Positions 53,893 through 63,451 of a DNA stretch of 64,000 nt are shown here, one piece after another. The DNA is taken from the NCBI RefSeq assembly GCF_003820355.1, contig NZ_RPOK01000003.1, positions 227,686 through 291,685 of the forward strand, given 5' to 3'. This stretch comes from Paralteromonas sediminis. Its GTDB lineage: Bacteria; Pseudomonadota; Gammaproteobacteria; Enterobacterales; Alteromonadaceae. Position 1 is the first letter of the stretch. Each line of letters starts with the position of its first letter. The notes under the pieces were generated by a model. That model ran no database searches, was not told the DNA's origin, and saw only the letters and a list, made by a program, of their open reading frames with translations. Made by a program: the position numbers and the translations under genes.

Positions 53893-55125
53893 GTGCAAAT
53901 CTTAAAAAATAAGGCGCTTTGGATTACGTCATTTTTAATTATTGGGCTGTGTCAGGCTGCCCTTGCCCAGCAACTAGCACCAACAGCCACACCTGAAGAA
54001 GCGAAAATCACTCATTGGCAAATGCCTGCCATTGGCCGTGGTTTCATGGAAATCCCAGAGCTTGAAACTGCCTACATTAACCCTCAACCCACGGCGCATG
54101 ATGACGGCATTGAGGTGGGCAAACTGAGTGACTATGTGAATGATACATCTGCTGTCATTAGGCTCGCAAAAGAGATGGCAGAAGGCCAACATGGCAGTTA
54201 TGACAGTTTACTCATCTCGCAAAACGGAAAGCTCTTATTTGAATCTTATTTCAAGCGAGGACGCATTGACTTGCCTCACCCCCAATCCTCTGCTGGTAAA
54301 GCCTATATCGGCCTGACCTTGGGACGAGCGATTCAGAAGGGTTATTTGAGCATGTCTGATCTGGACAAGCCAATCGTGCACTTTTTTGATCAACTACAAC
54401 CTGAGAAGTTTGTTGAGGGTGTTGAAACTATAACGCTGCGAAAAGCGTTAACCATGCGTGGCGGCCTGCAAATAAGTGATGAAGCCAGAGAAGCTTTGAA
54501 TACCAGAACCGATTTAAAAGGACAGGCTTTTGTACAATACCTGTTTGAACATACCGCGCCGGTCACACCAGCATCCCAGGCATTTTCCTACGGAAATTAT
54601 AACCCGTCTCTCGTATTGCATGTTGTTGATGCCCTCGTTCCCGGTTCAGTTTGGGCATTTATTGAGAACGAGTTAATGGCAAAGATGGGTATAAAAAACT
54701 ATGACTTGTCACGCAATAGCGCCAGCCGGCTGCCCGATCAGTGGAGTATTACGTCAAGAGCTATGGTCAAAATTGGACATTTAGTCAGAAATAAAGGCGT
54801 GTGGAACAATGAACAGCTCATACCTTCAGCGTTTATTTCCCAGACTATTGATAGAGTAGTATTAACTGGTGACGAAAGTATCTTCGGTGGCGGAAAGAGC
54901 GTTAGCAACCAAGGATACGGCTACTTCTGGTGGGTAACTGATATTGAATTCAACGGCAAACACTACTATGCAACATCAGCACAAGGTGGTGGCGGCATGT
55001 ATATACTGCGAATAAATGAACTTGATTTACAAATTGTCACCACTGCACATCACCGCAATGATGCCACTCAACAAGTGATAGCTGAACATCTTCTTCCTGT
55101 TTTTGTGAAGGCAACAAGGCGGTAG
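53893..55125 (+). CDS. Exported serine hydrolase, beta-lactamase/PBP4-like family
   Basis: The 410-residue protein starts with GTG (AAGGA upstream) and has a signal peptide ending at LAQQ. The class C-like motifs are present: SxxK as SAGK in PHPQSSAGKAYIG and YxN as YGN in FSYGNYNPSLV. The final segment has SAQGGGGMYI in place of KTG. Members hydrolyse D-amino peptides or small esters and are not necessarily resistance enzymes. The operon with an esterase and a divergent CadC-like regulator suggests an envelope function (inference). Confidence 0.87.
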   Translation: MQILKNKALWITSFLIIGLCQAALAQQLAPTATPEEAKITHWQMPAIGRGFMEIPELETAYINPQPTAHDDGIEVGKLSDYVNDTSAVIRLAKEMAEGQHGSYDSLLISQNGKLLFESYFKRGRIDLPHPQSSAGKAYIGLTLGRAIQKGYLSMSDLDKPIVHFFDQLQPEKFVEGVETITLRKALTMRGGLQISDEAREALNTRTDLKGQAFVQYLFEHTAPVTPASQAFSYGNYNPSLVLHVVDALVPGSVWAFIENELMAKMGIKNYDLSRNSASRLPDQWSITSRAMVKIGHLVRNKGVWNNEQLIPSAFISQTIDRVVLTGDESIFGGGKSVSNQGYGYFWWVTDIEFNGKHYYATSAQGGGGMYILRINELDLQIVTTAHHRNDATQQVIAEHLLPVFVKATRR

Positions 55126-55249
55126 ACATAAGCAACATAGGAAAACCTTGTTTGTAATAATTATTTACATCTGAAATGTATGATATATTTAACATTGAGT
55201 ATATTATTTATTTCATGAAGTCAGATTTAACAAACAAAGGTATCAATTG

Positions 55250-55711
55250 ATGATCGCGTTCAGAGAGAAAAGCCTGTGGGTGTCGTTACTCATTACTGTA
55301 GTAATCGCCACTATTTACGGTGACAACATCTATTATTTTTTAAAAGCAGGACAAAGCGCAGATCCGCAAGCTGTGGCTGCTTTGATAACTCGTGTGGTCA
55401 TCGCATTTATAGTATTAGAAGTGGTGTTACACATCGCACTAGCAATGGGTGAGCAAGAGAATGCCAATTTGCCCGAGGATGAACGTGAGCGCAATTACCG
55501 TTTGCTTGCTAATAACATTGGCTATTGGGTTCTTTCAATCGGTGTTATAGGCTGTGTTTTGCAACAAATGGCTAATAGCTATATAGAGGCACAAGCGTCT
55601 TATCCAGCCTTTTTATCATCCCCCATTGAATTGAAGCTCGTTGTAGTATTTTGGGTATCAGAGGCTGTGAGATTTGCCACAGAGATCTATTATTATCGCA
55701 AGGAAAGCTGA
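55250..55711 (+). CDS. Four-helix membrane protein paired with an XRE regulator
   Basis: The 153-residue protein has four transmembrane helices (LWVSLLITVVIATIYG, VVIAFIVLEVVLHIALAM, IGYWVLSIGVIGCVLQQM, LKLVVVFWVSEAVRFATEIYY). It ends with a TGA that shares one base with the ATG of the XRE regulator gene. The ATG at 55250 has AAAGG 9 bases upstream; a TTG one codon earlier is also open. Membrane-plus-small-XRE pairs of this form are frequent and of unknown function. Confidence 0.8.
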   Translation: MIAFREKSLWVSLLITVVIATIYGDNIYYFLKAGQSADPQAVAALITRVVIAFIVLEVVLHIALAMGEQENANLPEDERERNYRLLANNIGYWVLSIGVIGCVLQQMANSYIEAQASYPAFLSSPIELKLVVVFWVSEAVRFATEIYYYRKES

Positions 55712-55935
55712 TGTCTGCGCAGTATAAAATCACTAACACAATTAAGACACTACGCTTCTTTGCCAACGAAATGACACAACAAGAGCTCGCATCCAAAGTG
55801 GGCGTCACACGCCAGACGATCATGGCGATTGAAAAGGGGAAATACTCCCCTTCTCTTGAAGTGGCATTTAAAATCGCACTTGTATTTGGCCGACCATTTG
55901 ATGAGGTATTTGCCTACGAGAAGATCACCGATTAA
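55711..55935 (+). CDS. Small XRE-family transcriptional regulator (YozG-like)
   Basis: The 74-residue helix-turn-helix protein reads NTIKTLRFFANEMTQQELASKVGVTRQTIMAIEKGKYSPSLEVAFKIALVFGRPFDEVFAYE. It has no effector domain. It overlaps the preceding membrane-protein stop by one base and probably regulates this pair. Confidence 0.92.
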   Translation: MSAQYKITNTIKTLRFFANEMTQQELASKVGVTRQTIMAIEKGKYSPSLEVAFKIALVFGRPFDEVFAYEKITD

Positions 55936-56020
55936 AAATTCTTGATTCTGGCTAAGGCTTTGCGTAAGAGTGACATTGGCATATTGAAATGGGCCTGCTA
56001 ACGAGCCCTTCGCTGATACA

Positions 56021-56062
56021 CTGCACCTTTACTAGCATAAGCTAACGCAGGTAAAGGTGCGC
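56021..56062. repeat. Long inverted repeat between convergent genes
   Basis: Perfect 10-bp arms GCACCTTTAC (56023-56032) and GTAAAGGTGC (56051-56060). The loop holds a nested TAGC/GCTA stem. It lies between the XRE gene and the SDR gene, so it probably ends transcription from one or both sides, although a T run is absent. Confidence 0.55.
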
Positions 56063-56077
56063 ATTGGATAAATTAAT

Positions 56078-56821
56078 TTAGAACTCCTGTGACGTGGGTC
56101 TCAGTACAATTTCGTTAATATCCACATCATCAGGTTGTTCGATAGCGTAGGCTATTGCACGCGCGACTGAATCTGCTGGGATCGCATAGTTTTCATAAAA
56201 GTCATTAACAAACGCCGCACTGTCTTTGTCAGATGAGCCGTGTTTCAACTCGGATTCTACAGCACCAGGCTCAATGCTTGTGGTGCGAATATTTCCCCCC
56301 ACTTCATGACGCAAGCCTTCGCTGATTGCCCGCACAGCATATTTAGTGCCACTGTAAACAGTGCCGCCTGGGCTGAACACTTTAATGCCAGCCACTGATG
56401 AAATATTGATGAAGTGACCTGATTTTTGTTCTTCGAACAACGGTAAGGCTGCTGCTACACCATATAACACGCCTTTGATATTGATATCAATCATACGGTC
56501 CCACTCGTCTGTGCGTAAGGCTGACATGGGGGCAATCGCCATCAATCCGGCGTTATTAACCATTACATCAATTTTTCCAAATGTATCTACAGCGTGCTGA
56601 ACCAAGGCGGAAACGTCATCTTTTTTCGTTACATCGGTAGTGAGAAAAGAAGCGTCGCCGCCTTCGGCTTTAATTGCTTCAACAATCTTGCTCAACTTGT
56701 CTTCTCTGCGCGCACCTATCACTACTTTTGCGCCCAAAGACGCCAAGTGTTTTGCAGTTTCTTCACCAAGCCCGCTACTACCACCGGTAATAACAACCAC
56801 TTTATCTTGAATGTTTTTCAC
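56078..56821 (-). CDS. Short-chain dehydrogenase/reductase (SDR)
   Basis: The 247-residue protein has the cofactor motif TGGSSGLGEETAKHL, the structural NNAG, catalytic Ser in INISSVAG and YSGTKYA (YxxxK). It reduces or oxidises a carbonyl with NAD(P). GTG start with AGGAG 6 bases upstream. It lies after a DJ-1/PfpI-like gene on the same strand (45 bp gap); both are divergent from a LysR gene, a common stress- or electrophile-responsive arrangement. Confidence 0.92.
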   Translation of the reverse strand: MKNIQDKVVVITGGSSGLGEETAKHLASLGAKVVIGARREDKLSKIVEAIKAEGGDASFLTTDVTKKDDVSALVQHAVDTFGKIDVMVNNAGLMAIAPMSALRTDEWDRMIDINIKGVLYGVAAALPLFEEQKSGHFINISSVAGIKVFSPGGTVYSGTKYAVRAISEGLRHEVGGNIRTTSIEPGAVESELKHGSSDKDSAAFVNDFYENYAIPADSVARAIAYAIEQPDDVDINEIVLRPTSQEF

Positions 56822-56866
56822 TGTTTGCTCCTAATTTATTCGTCGAGTTATCAACTATTTGTTCCG

Positions 56867-57541
56867 TTATTGCTTCAGTTGCTTCACTAAAGCTTTTCCT
56901 ACACCGTGAGCACTGGCAGGGTTTTGTCCTGTAATCACCCTGCCATCTTCAATGACGTGTTCACTCCAAGGCTGCATTTTGCTGTACTGTCTGGCGCTAC
57001 GAGCTAATTTCTCTTCAAGCAGGTAAGGAATGTGATCAATGGTGCCAAAATCAATTTCTTCTTCACGTGTAAAGCCTGTCACTTGCTTACTCGCCAACAG
57101 GCTCTCACCGTTAGACAAGGTTATTGGTAGTAATCCTGCCGGGCCATGACACACAGCGGCTAATACCCCACCCTTTTCATAAAGTGAGGCAGCTAAACGT
57201 GCGAACTCTGCGTTGTCGGCCAAATCGGAAAGCAACCCAAATCCGCCGGGGTAAAAAATGGCCGCATATTTTTCAATGTCAACCTGACTGACTGGCAGCG
57301 TGCTATTAATGCGGTTACTAAAGCTTTCACTATTTAGAATGCGAAGATTTACATCATCGCCTTCCACATCGGTGCCGTAAAGTGGTGCTTTCCCCCCCTC
57401 AATAGAAGCAATGTCGTAGTTAATGCTCGCTTCGTTGAGCACCGAAATGACGTGTGTAATTTCAGGCGAATAGGTGCCATTCGCTTGATCTGTTTCGCCA
57501 AGCGTTGCGTGATTTGTCACCACAATAAGTACGTTTTTCAT
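56867..57541 (-). CDS. DJ-1/PfpI family protein (Hsp31-like)
   Basis: From ATG at 57541 (AAGGAG upstream) the protein has 224 residues. The nucleophile elbow is AAVCHGPAGLLPI with the reactive Cys, and the Glu/His pair is in EHVIEDGRVITGQNPASAHGVGKAL. The opening strand is MKNVLIVVTNHATLGE. Members act as glyoxalases, deglycases or chaperones. The operon with SDR and divergent LysR suggests handling of reactive carbonyls or other stress (inference). Confidence 0.9.
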   Translation of the reverse strand: MKNVLIVVTNHATLGETDQANGTYSPEITHVISVLNEASINYDIASIEGGKAPLYGTDVEGDDVNLRILNSESFSNRINSTLPVSQVDIEKYAAIFYPGGFGLLSDLADNAEFARLAASLYEKGGVLAAVCHGPAGLLPITLSNGESLLASKQVTGFTREEEIDFGTIDHIPYLLEEKLARSARQYSKMQPWSEHVIEDGRVITGQNPASAHGVGKALVKQLKQ

Positions 57542-57629
57542 TTCAAGCTCCTTCAGTACTGGGTTGAACAATGTTTACTGTAAAAAATGCATTCTAGTTT
57601 ATTTCCATTGAGTGATAATTACCCATATC

Positions 57630-57660
57630 ATAGAAACACTATTTCCTTATAGAAATAATA
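57630..57660. promoter_or_regulatory. Candidate LysR binding region
   Basis: The region between the divergent PfpI and LysR genes has ATTTC-N6-GAAAT (57641-57656) and ATAG-N5-CTAT (57630-57642), compatible with a T-N11-A LysR box. Small, not unique. Confidence 0.35.
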
Positions 57661-57666
57661 ATTACT

Positions 57667-58545
57667 ATGAATGACTTTGAGGGCTTGGTTGAATTTATCG
57701 CGGTAGCGGAATGCAAAGGCTTCACTAAAGCGGCCCAACAGCTCAGATGCAGTACAAGCCATGTGAGCAAACAAATGGTGAAGTTAGAGCAACGACTGGG
57801 TGTTGCTCTGCTTGCCAGAACCACGCGTGTTGTAAACCTGACTCGAGAGGGTGAGGTTTATTATCATAAAGCACGGGATTTATTGAATGGCTTGCATCAG
57901 GCAAACGACGCGATTGGAACAGAACAGCAAAAGCTTACGGGCACACTGAGAGTAAGCGCTGCGGGTACCTTTGCTGAATCATTTCTAGCATCGGCATTGA
58001 TTGAATTTGGCCAGCAACATCCTGAACTTAATATTCATCTTATTTTTGATAGCAAATTAATTAACTTTGTTGATGAAGGCTTTGATTTTTCTGTTCGCGT
58101 AGGCCTGCTAAAGGACTCAGGTCTGATAGCTCGCAAGCTGGTTGATCGCTCCGTTATGCTTGTCGCGAGCCCAGACTATTTGGCACGTAAGGGCACGCCT
58201 AAAACACCGCACGATCTTAAGCAGCACGACTGCATTGTGAACAATGACACGTGGAATTTCTCTACGGAAAATGGCATTGAAAGTGTGAAACTGGAGCCAC
58301 GCTTCAAGAGTAACAATGCCAGTGTCATGACCCAAGCGTGTTTAAATGGGTTTGGGATCACCTATCTGCCCAAAAGTAATTTTCGTGATGCGATAGAAAA
58401 GGGCGACTTAGTGCCCATCATGGAGCCTTATTGGCTAAAGGACATCAGCAGTTGGATCGTGTACCAAAACAGGCAGTACCTGCCCGCTAAGGCCCGTATT
58501 ACCATCGACTACTTACTGGCGTATTTTGCGGATTGGCAGGAATAG
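57667..58545 (+). CDS. LysR-family transcriptional regulator
   Basis: The 292-residue protein has the standard N-terminal winged helix (VAECKGFTKAAQQLRCSTSHVSKQMVKLEQRLGVALLARTTRVVNLTREGEVYY) and an effector domain (GTLRVSAAGTFAESFLASALIEFGQQHPELNIHLIFD). It is close to the AaeR/YafC type. It is divergent from the PfpI/SDR operon and is the likely regulator. Length is normal. Confidence 0.93.
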   Translation: MNDFEGLVEFIAVAECKGFTKAAQQLRCSTSHVSKQMVKLEQRLGVALLARTTRVVNLTREGEVYYHKARDLLNGLHQANDAIGTEQQKLTGTLRVSAAGTFAESFLASALIEFGQQHPELNIHLIFDSKLINFVDEGFDFSVRVGLLKDSGLIARKLVDRSVMLVASPDYLARKGTPKTPHDLKQHDCIVNNDTWNFSTENGIESVKLEPRFKSNNASVMTQACLNGFGITYLPKSNFRDAIEKGDLVPIMEPYWLKDISSWIVYQNRQYLPAKARITIDYLLAYFADWQE

Positions 58546-58773
58546 GTCTGACGTCTATACAAAACACAAAGGTGCCACCAGCGGTATCTTGACAAAAGGT
58601 TTGGCGACACGAAAAAAGATTACGTGTCTGCTACACTCTTGGCAATGTCAGCATTCGCATAACAGTCTAAAGGTTGGATTTATGCAAACGATTGAGCGAC
58701 TAAGGACTAATGGTTAATTTGTATGCAAATGAAAGGGGTACTTTTAAGTTGGTGGGCACCTTACCGTAGGTCG

Positions 58774-60189
58774 CTATTGCCGCCCCCACTCCTTTCCCCC
58801 CATTTCTACCAACCGAGACGCGGCTCGTTGAAAGGAAAAGGCGAGATCATTGGCGGACGATAATTGTGCCAGTGACACGCCAATTCGACCCGTCGCCGAC
58901 CACTCATAATATTCCCCCTCTTTGGTGCGAATCATGGTCGTCGCAAAGGAACTCGAGTTCCCCCCCTTCTCACTGACAATCAATTCTCCATCTCCATCAC
59001 TGCTTTCGACGTGCGCTTCAAAATCGACAAACAATTCGTCGAGCGGCACTTGTGCCGACAGCACCAAGCGGGTGCGAGATTCATAACACGCGTCAATGAG
59101 AGTCACGAGCCGTCGCGCTTCGTTGAGGTGATTGGCATCCAGTTGGGGGACGTGTTCCACGATGATGACCGGAAATCGGCAGCAAAGGGAAATATAATCG
59201 GCTGCCCCGAGCGGTTGGTGGCACAGCTCGGAAAAGTCAAACCAAGCGCACCGGTCATTCAATCGGGCGACCTGTACGTTGCGACCAAAGAGGACAGGAA
59301 TGGTCTCGACCTCAGTTCCAGATGCAGTGATACCAAATATTTCTTCCAACTGCGCCTGTACGTTGTTATTGCTATTACTATCGCCATGAACATCCTTGTT
59401 TGACCAAAAATAGGATTGACCATCCGCTCGAGTTTCGAGTCGATAATCCTTCGTGGAATCATCCATGGAAATAATGTCGAACGTGTTTTTTAACATGTCT
59501 ATGAATGGCAAAAACAGTGATCGGTTAATTCCTCCCTCATACAAGGCATCGGGGGAGCGATTCGAAGTGGCCACCACCACGACATTCCAATCCAATAATA
59601 ATCTAAACAGTCGTTTCAAAATCATGGCATCGGCAACGTCTGTTACTTGGAATTCATCGAAACAGAGGAGTTGGGTTTCTTGTGCCAATTGCTGAGCAAT
59701 GACAGGAATCGCATCATCTCGTGGGTTCTTCTGTTTGTAGACAAAGATTCGATGATGGACGTCTAGCATGAATTCATGAAAGTGGACGCGGCGTTTGGTT
59801 ATAGAAACAGAAACCGACGCGTAAAAGAGATCCATTAGAAAGCTCTTACCGACCCCGACCGGGCCATGAATATACATACCTCGCGGTGGTGGACCAAAAG
59901 ACCACAAATGGAACTTTTTTCGAAGAAAAGACTGAGCGGGTGCCAAGGATCGTGCCAGTAACCGTAACAGTGAACTGCTGTTCTTAAAGCTGCTCTCTGT
60001 CGGTTCGTAGTTACGTACTGGTACTGATGGGAGCGAGTTAAGAGACTCGTGCAGGGCATCGAGCTTTGCCGCCAGGGCGACTTGCGCAGCATCTCGTCGT
60101 ACCTCCCCCGCATCCACCTTGCGTTCATATGCTGCTGTCACGGGACCTGTCGGGGTGGACCGCCGAGCGACGCGATGTTGTGCAGCCAT
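58774..60189 (-). CDS. AFG1/LACE1-type ATPase, eukaryote-like
   Basis: From ATG at 60189 the protein has 471 residues; a GTG at 60201 is open too. It is an AAA-type ATPase: TGPVTAAYERKVDAGEVRRDA, PPRGMYIHGPVGVGKS (Walker A), RVHFHEFMLDVHHRI, LLCFDEFQVTDVADAMIL (Walker B), VVVVATSNRSPDALYEGGINR. In bacteria the family is ZapE, about 370 residues. This one has an extra C-terminal segment (EYYEWSATG, then AASRLVEMGGKEW), which I associate with eukaryotic mitochondrial AFG1, and Ser/Asn-rich inserts. It is uninterrupted by introns. TCG/CGA-rich codon use looks different from the neighbours by eye. Transfer or contamination are the options. Confidence 0.85.
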   Translation of the reverse strand: MAAQHRVARRSTPTGPVTAAYERKVDAGEVRRDAAQVALAAKLDALHESLNSLPSVPVRNYEPTESSFKNSSSLLRLLARSLAPAQSFLRKKFHLWSFGPPPRGMYIHGPVGVGKSFLMDLFYASVSVSITKRRVHFHEFMLDVHHRIFVYKQKNPRDDAIPVIAQQLAQETQLLCFDEFQVTDVADAMILKRLFRLLLDWNVVVVATSNRSPDALYEGGINRSLFLPFIDMLKNTFDIISMDDSTKDYRLETRADGQSYFWSNKDVHGDSNSNNNVQAQLEEIFGITASGTEVETIPVLFGRNVQVARLNDRCAWFDFSELCHQPLGAADYISLCCRFPVIIVEHVPQLDANHLNEARRLVTLIDACYESRTRLVLSAQVPLDELFVDFEAHVESSDGDGELIVSEKGGNSSSFATTMIRTKEGEYYEWSATGRIGVSLAQLSSANDLAFSFQRAASRLVEMGGKEWGRQ

Positions 60190-60560
60190 ATGTTTCTTCA
60201 CCTATTTCATCATGGACCTGATGAATTTATCAACATGGTGGTTTGGTACGCTAGATTTCTGTTTGGGTATCAAATGAATTTGTAATAGAGACTCAAGTGA
60301 AAAATATAAATCAAAATAGCCTTATTGTGGGACGTGCTTTACATATTGTTATCTATCTAATGTTTTTTAAGGATTGAAAGTCTTATATTTTTGTCTATTA
60401 ATCAACTTTTCCCACATAATTAAGCTTTCAAGACAAGCGTCTCCTAAAAGAGCCTCATGACCGCAATTGGCACAAAGCTCCAACTCCAAATAGCAGAACT
60501 GATAGCCTCCGCTAACCTTTTAGCCTTCATGTGAGCTTGTATTTAAACCGAACTTAAATT
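60190..60560. other. AT-rich gap upstream of the AFG1-type gene
   Basis: About 370 bases with no recognisable gene and several short A/T runs. The boundary between bacterial and foreign sequence should lie in here on this side. The other boundary would be in 58546-58773, which also shows no gene. Confidence 0.35.
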
Positions 60561-60565
60561 CCACA

Positions 60566-60606
60566 ACAAAAAAACCGCCACCTTACAACGGGTGACGGTC
60601 TTCTAT
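60566..60606 (-). terminator. Terminator of the chemoreceptor gene
   Basis: Stem ACCG.CACC with GGTG.CGGT (one mismatch), followed on the minus strand by T7. It lies about 115 bases past the chemoreceptor stop, so the transcript may have a long 3' tail. Confidence 0.7.
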
Positions 60607-60721
60607 ACATCTGATCTGTGTATTCATGTGCGAACAAAAGTTCCAAACACTATGCTCTGGCTTACAACGTCCCCTTTATTTACTTACCTTTAGACTTTGC
60701 AAATCTATTGCTCAGTCAGCA

Positions 60722-61804
60722 TCAACTCAATTCATGGCCCAAGCGATCCAGAGCACTTAGCAAGCGACCACTGGCTACTTCCATATCTTGGAGATGTGAC
60801 GCAGCTCTGTCAGGATTGCCACTGCTGATAGCATTCAGTGCTGCTGCACCTTCTGAGTGTACTTTGGTATTAGGGCCATCTAGTTCGCGGAATGCAGACT
60901 TAGTGGCGATGGGCGTTCCCGCTTGCGCACTCATCCAGCGTCCAAGAGAGCCTGAAGAAGGGCTAAAGAAATCATCTGAGGGGCGGCTAGTACGCCCACA
61001 TACCGCAGAATACACAGTACCCTTCCAAGCAATGTGATCAAGCTTCGCCGACTGCACAACGGATAACGCAGAAGACTGAGCTAGGTTTGATTGCATAACA
61101 TTACAACGACTGACAATTTCTTCGTAACTGCCGTTTAGCGACTCTACGCCACTTGATAAATGCTCATTGTTTTCCTGCAACTCACCCACAGCGTCTACAG
61201 CCACTCGCGTTGACTGAATAATCTTTTGAACCAAGTCAGCCACTTCACTGGCAGAGGTATTAGTTTCTGTAGCCAGCGCCCTTACTTCGTCGGCAACCAC
61301 GCTGAAACCGCGACCCGCATCACCGGCTCTGGCAGCTTCAATGGCTGCGTTAAGCGCTAGCAGGTTAGTCTGATCAGAGATACTGGTTATGGTGCTTACA
61401 AATTTGTTGATGTTATCTGCTGTTTCACTCAGACCAGAAATACTCTCGTTCATTTGCGTCATGCGCGTACTTAAAGTTTCCATGTTCTTTGTGATTTCTT
61501 TTAACGAGGTGCCTGAAATATCGAACAGGCTACTCATATTATCTTCACCGTCACCCATTTGGTTGACACTGGCCTGAACAGACTCCTGAATACCGCGTAT
61601 TTGCTGAAGTGTGTCGAGCATATTATTGATCAATGCCTGGTTATCAGTGCCACCAGCAACATCTTGCTGCTCGTGAAGCGCTTCTTCAAGGGCCATTTTT
61701 TCGTGTTCAAGCTCGTCGATTCTTGACTGTAATTCTGCGTTTCTGCGAATCTGCGTGTCGAGCTCTGCTTCTTTTGCTTCAAGTGAAGATTTCAAAACCA
61801 GCAT
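60722..61804 (-). CDS. Soluble methyl-accepting chemotaxis protein with degenerate CZB domain
   Basis: The 360-residue protein lacks transmembrane segments. It opens with a coiled coil (about 1-50). The signalling core has [33 protein letters not shown], the conserved hairpin (about 145-178). The C-terminus (about 253-360) fits the CZB zinc-binding domain: [10 protein letters not shown] with His257, [15 protein letters not shown] with His316. In normal CZB domains the metal is bound by 3 His and 1 Cys. Here Gly285 lies where Cys should be and Asn312 where one His should be. Zinc sensing is thus doubtful. It probably acts in the cytoplasm with the chemotaxis array. Confidence 0.85.
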   Translation of the reverse strand: MLVLKSSLEAKEAELDTQIRRNAELQSRIDELEHEKMALEEALHEQQDVAGGTDNQALINNMLDTLQQIRGIQESVQASVNQMGDGEDNMSSLFDISGTSLKEITKNMETLSTRMTQMNESISGLSETADNINKFVSTITSISDQTNLLALNAAIEAARAGDAGRGFSVVADEVRALATETNTSASEVADLVQKIIQSTRVAVDAVGELQENNEHLSSGVESLNGSYEEIVSRCNVMQSNLAQSSALSVVQSAKLDHIAWKGTVYSAVCGRTSRPSDDFFSPSSGSLGRWMSAQAGTPIATKSAFRELDGPNTKVHSEGAAALNAISSGNPDRAASHLQDMEVASGRLLSALDRLGHELS

Positions 61805-61920
61805 TGATATAACTCCAAAGGATGTATTTATAATTTACTAATTTGTATGAGGTTATCGGCAACAGGGTATTTTTCTCTAGCAATAAGCGTAGCCTATAAT
61901 TGAAAATGCACCAGAAATCT

Positions 61921-62751
61921 CTATCCATAAGCTCTGGGTTTTGCCCCATTGTTTTCCGCTACCGCTCTCTCAATAAATTGCCTGATAATTTGCTGACATT
62001 GTGCCGGATGCGACATGAACGGCGCATGGGCTGCATCAGCCAAAATAACACTATCTGACTGTGGATGTAACGCATGAATTGGATCGATAGCACTGGCTGG
62101 GATTAAGGTGTCACGTCGGCCATAAATACGCAATGTCGGACACAAAATTCTGCTTATTTGGCCTCTAATATCAGCACTTTGCAGCAAGCCTAGACCTTTT
62201 TCCAATGCTACTGTACTTGGTTCAGGTAATTCAGCCATCGCCGTTCGCAACGCTTTTATGTCTTGTTTCGCCGTTTGGCTACCCATTGCCTGAATGGCAA
62301 GAAAACGCTCAACGGTGCGGCTGTAACTCTTTGTTAATTGTGTTGTAAACAGGCTCATCACTTCAGGCTTAATGCCCGGCCATCCTGCCTTTTGCATAAA
62401 ATAAGGGGTAGTGGCTATACCTATAAGGCCCAGCGTTTTATCGGGGTAATTAAGTGCAAACTGCTGTGCTATCAGGCCGCCCAGCGACCAGCCAATCATT
62501 ATCCCTTTGTTTTCAATGACGCTGGCCAATTGCTCACAGATACTGTCAAGCGTGTAGTCAGCTGGCAAATTATTGTAATTTTCACCAAAACCGGGCAGGT
62601 CTATAGTAGTGATGCGATAGTGCTGACGTAAGTGCGGGATAAAAGCGTCAAAAGCTTTACTATTTGTGCCCCACCCATGTAACAAAAACAGATCCAAGCC
62701 CATTCCTTCAGTACGGGTTTTTAGCGGCATGGAAGTGATACTGTCTTGCAT
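61921..62751 (-). CDS. bioH: Pimeloyl-ACP methyl ester carboxylesterase
   Basis: From ATG at 62751 (AGGAG upstream) the protein has 276 residues. An alpha/beta hydrolase with LHGWGTNSKAF, nucleophile GWSLGGLIAQQ, Asp in YGRRDTLIPAS and His in ADAAHAPFMSHP, it matches BioH, which removes the methyl group from pimeloyl-ACP to end biotin-precursor synthesis. It is head-to-head with comF, as in E. coli, where bioH and gntX/yhgH diverge. Confidence 0.9.
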   Translation of the reverse strand: MQDSITSMPLKTRTEGMGLDLFLLHGWGTNSKAFDAFIPHLRQHYRITTIDLPGFGENYNNLPADYTLDSICEQLASVIENKGIMIGWSLGGLIAQQFALNYPDKTLGLIGIATTPYFMQKAGWPGIKPEVMSLFTTQLTKSYSRTVERFLAIQAMGSQTAKQDIKALRTAMAELPEPSTVALEKGLGLLQSADIRGQISRILCPTLRIYGRRDTLIPASAIDPIHALHPQSDSVILADAAHAPFMSHPAQCQQIIRQFIERAVAENNGAKPRAYG

Positions 62752-62776
62752 ATGCAACTTCTCCTGTGTTCTTACT

Positions 62777-63451
62777 ATGATGCACCGCTTTAACGTTTTT
62801 CACCAGCATTGTTTATTGTGCTCTCATGTAAGCTCAGCATTGTTTTGTGATGTGTGTCACAAGGATATGCGTTCAGCAATTACACGTCAGGCACGGCCAC
62901 ACAAAAACAAACATCTTGAGGTGGCTAGTTTAGTGGTGCACTCCCCCATCATAGATATTCGCTGTCTGGGCTGGTATACCTGGCCACTTGATTGCTTGAT
63001 CCACCACATGAAATTTCGGCGTCGACCTATGATCAGCCTGCTATTGTCACAGTGGTTCATGAATCGTGCATTACAGCAGCCTGAGGTGTTACCTGATGCC
63101 GTGATGGCTGTTCCTGCTACCAATTGGCGCTTATTTACCCGAGGCTATAATCAGGCTGCCCTATTGAGCAAACACATTGCCCATTCGCTTAAGATTGACG
63201 ATGTAAGTGTCCTCGCTCAACGAAAATCAATGTTAATAGCGCAACATAAACTGGCTCGAGAGGACAGGATAAGCCGTGATTTAGGATTCAAAATAAAAGC
63301 GCTCCCCAGAACGGTAAAGCGCTTGGTATTAATTGATGATGTGGTAACTACGGGCGCAACCCTAATGTCACTAGCCCGAGCCATTCATTGCCAGTACCCA
63401 CATATCCTAATAGAAGCGTGGGTCATGGCCGTTACACCATATAAACGTTAG
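62777..63451 (+). CDS. comF: ComF family phosphoribosyltransferase-like protein
   Basis: The 224-residue protein starts best at ATG 62777; longer frames overlap bioH. It has two N-terminal CxxC pairs (HCLLCSH, FCDVCHK; zinc ribbon) and a PRTase core (VPATNWRLFTRGYNQAALLSK, VLIDDVVTTGATLMSLARA). ComF proteins help take up or process DNA in competent bacteria. The divergent bioH partner is conserved. Its stop overlaps the downstream gene's stop by 4 bp. Confidence 0.9.
   Translation: MMHRFNVFHQHCLLCSHVSSALFCDVCHKDMRSAITRQARPHKNKHLEVASLVVHSPIIDIRCLGWYTWPLDCLIHHMKFRRRPMISLLLSQWFMNRALQQPEVLPDAVMAVPATNWRLFTRGYNQAALLSKHIAHSLKIDDVSVLAQRKSMLIAQHKLAREDRISRDLGFKIKALPRTVKRLVLIDDVVTTGATLMSLARAIHCQYPHILIEAWVMAVTPYKR

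Noticed and set aside
53893-55125. Reading the serine hydrolase as an antibiotic-resistance beta-lactamase
   Set aside because: The family is broad and includes esterases and D-peptidases; the third motif is not the usual KTG, and no resistance context is present.
58526-58717. Small frame after the LysR gene
   Set aside because: It overlaps the LysR stop and lacks a ribosome binding site or protein-like features.
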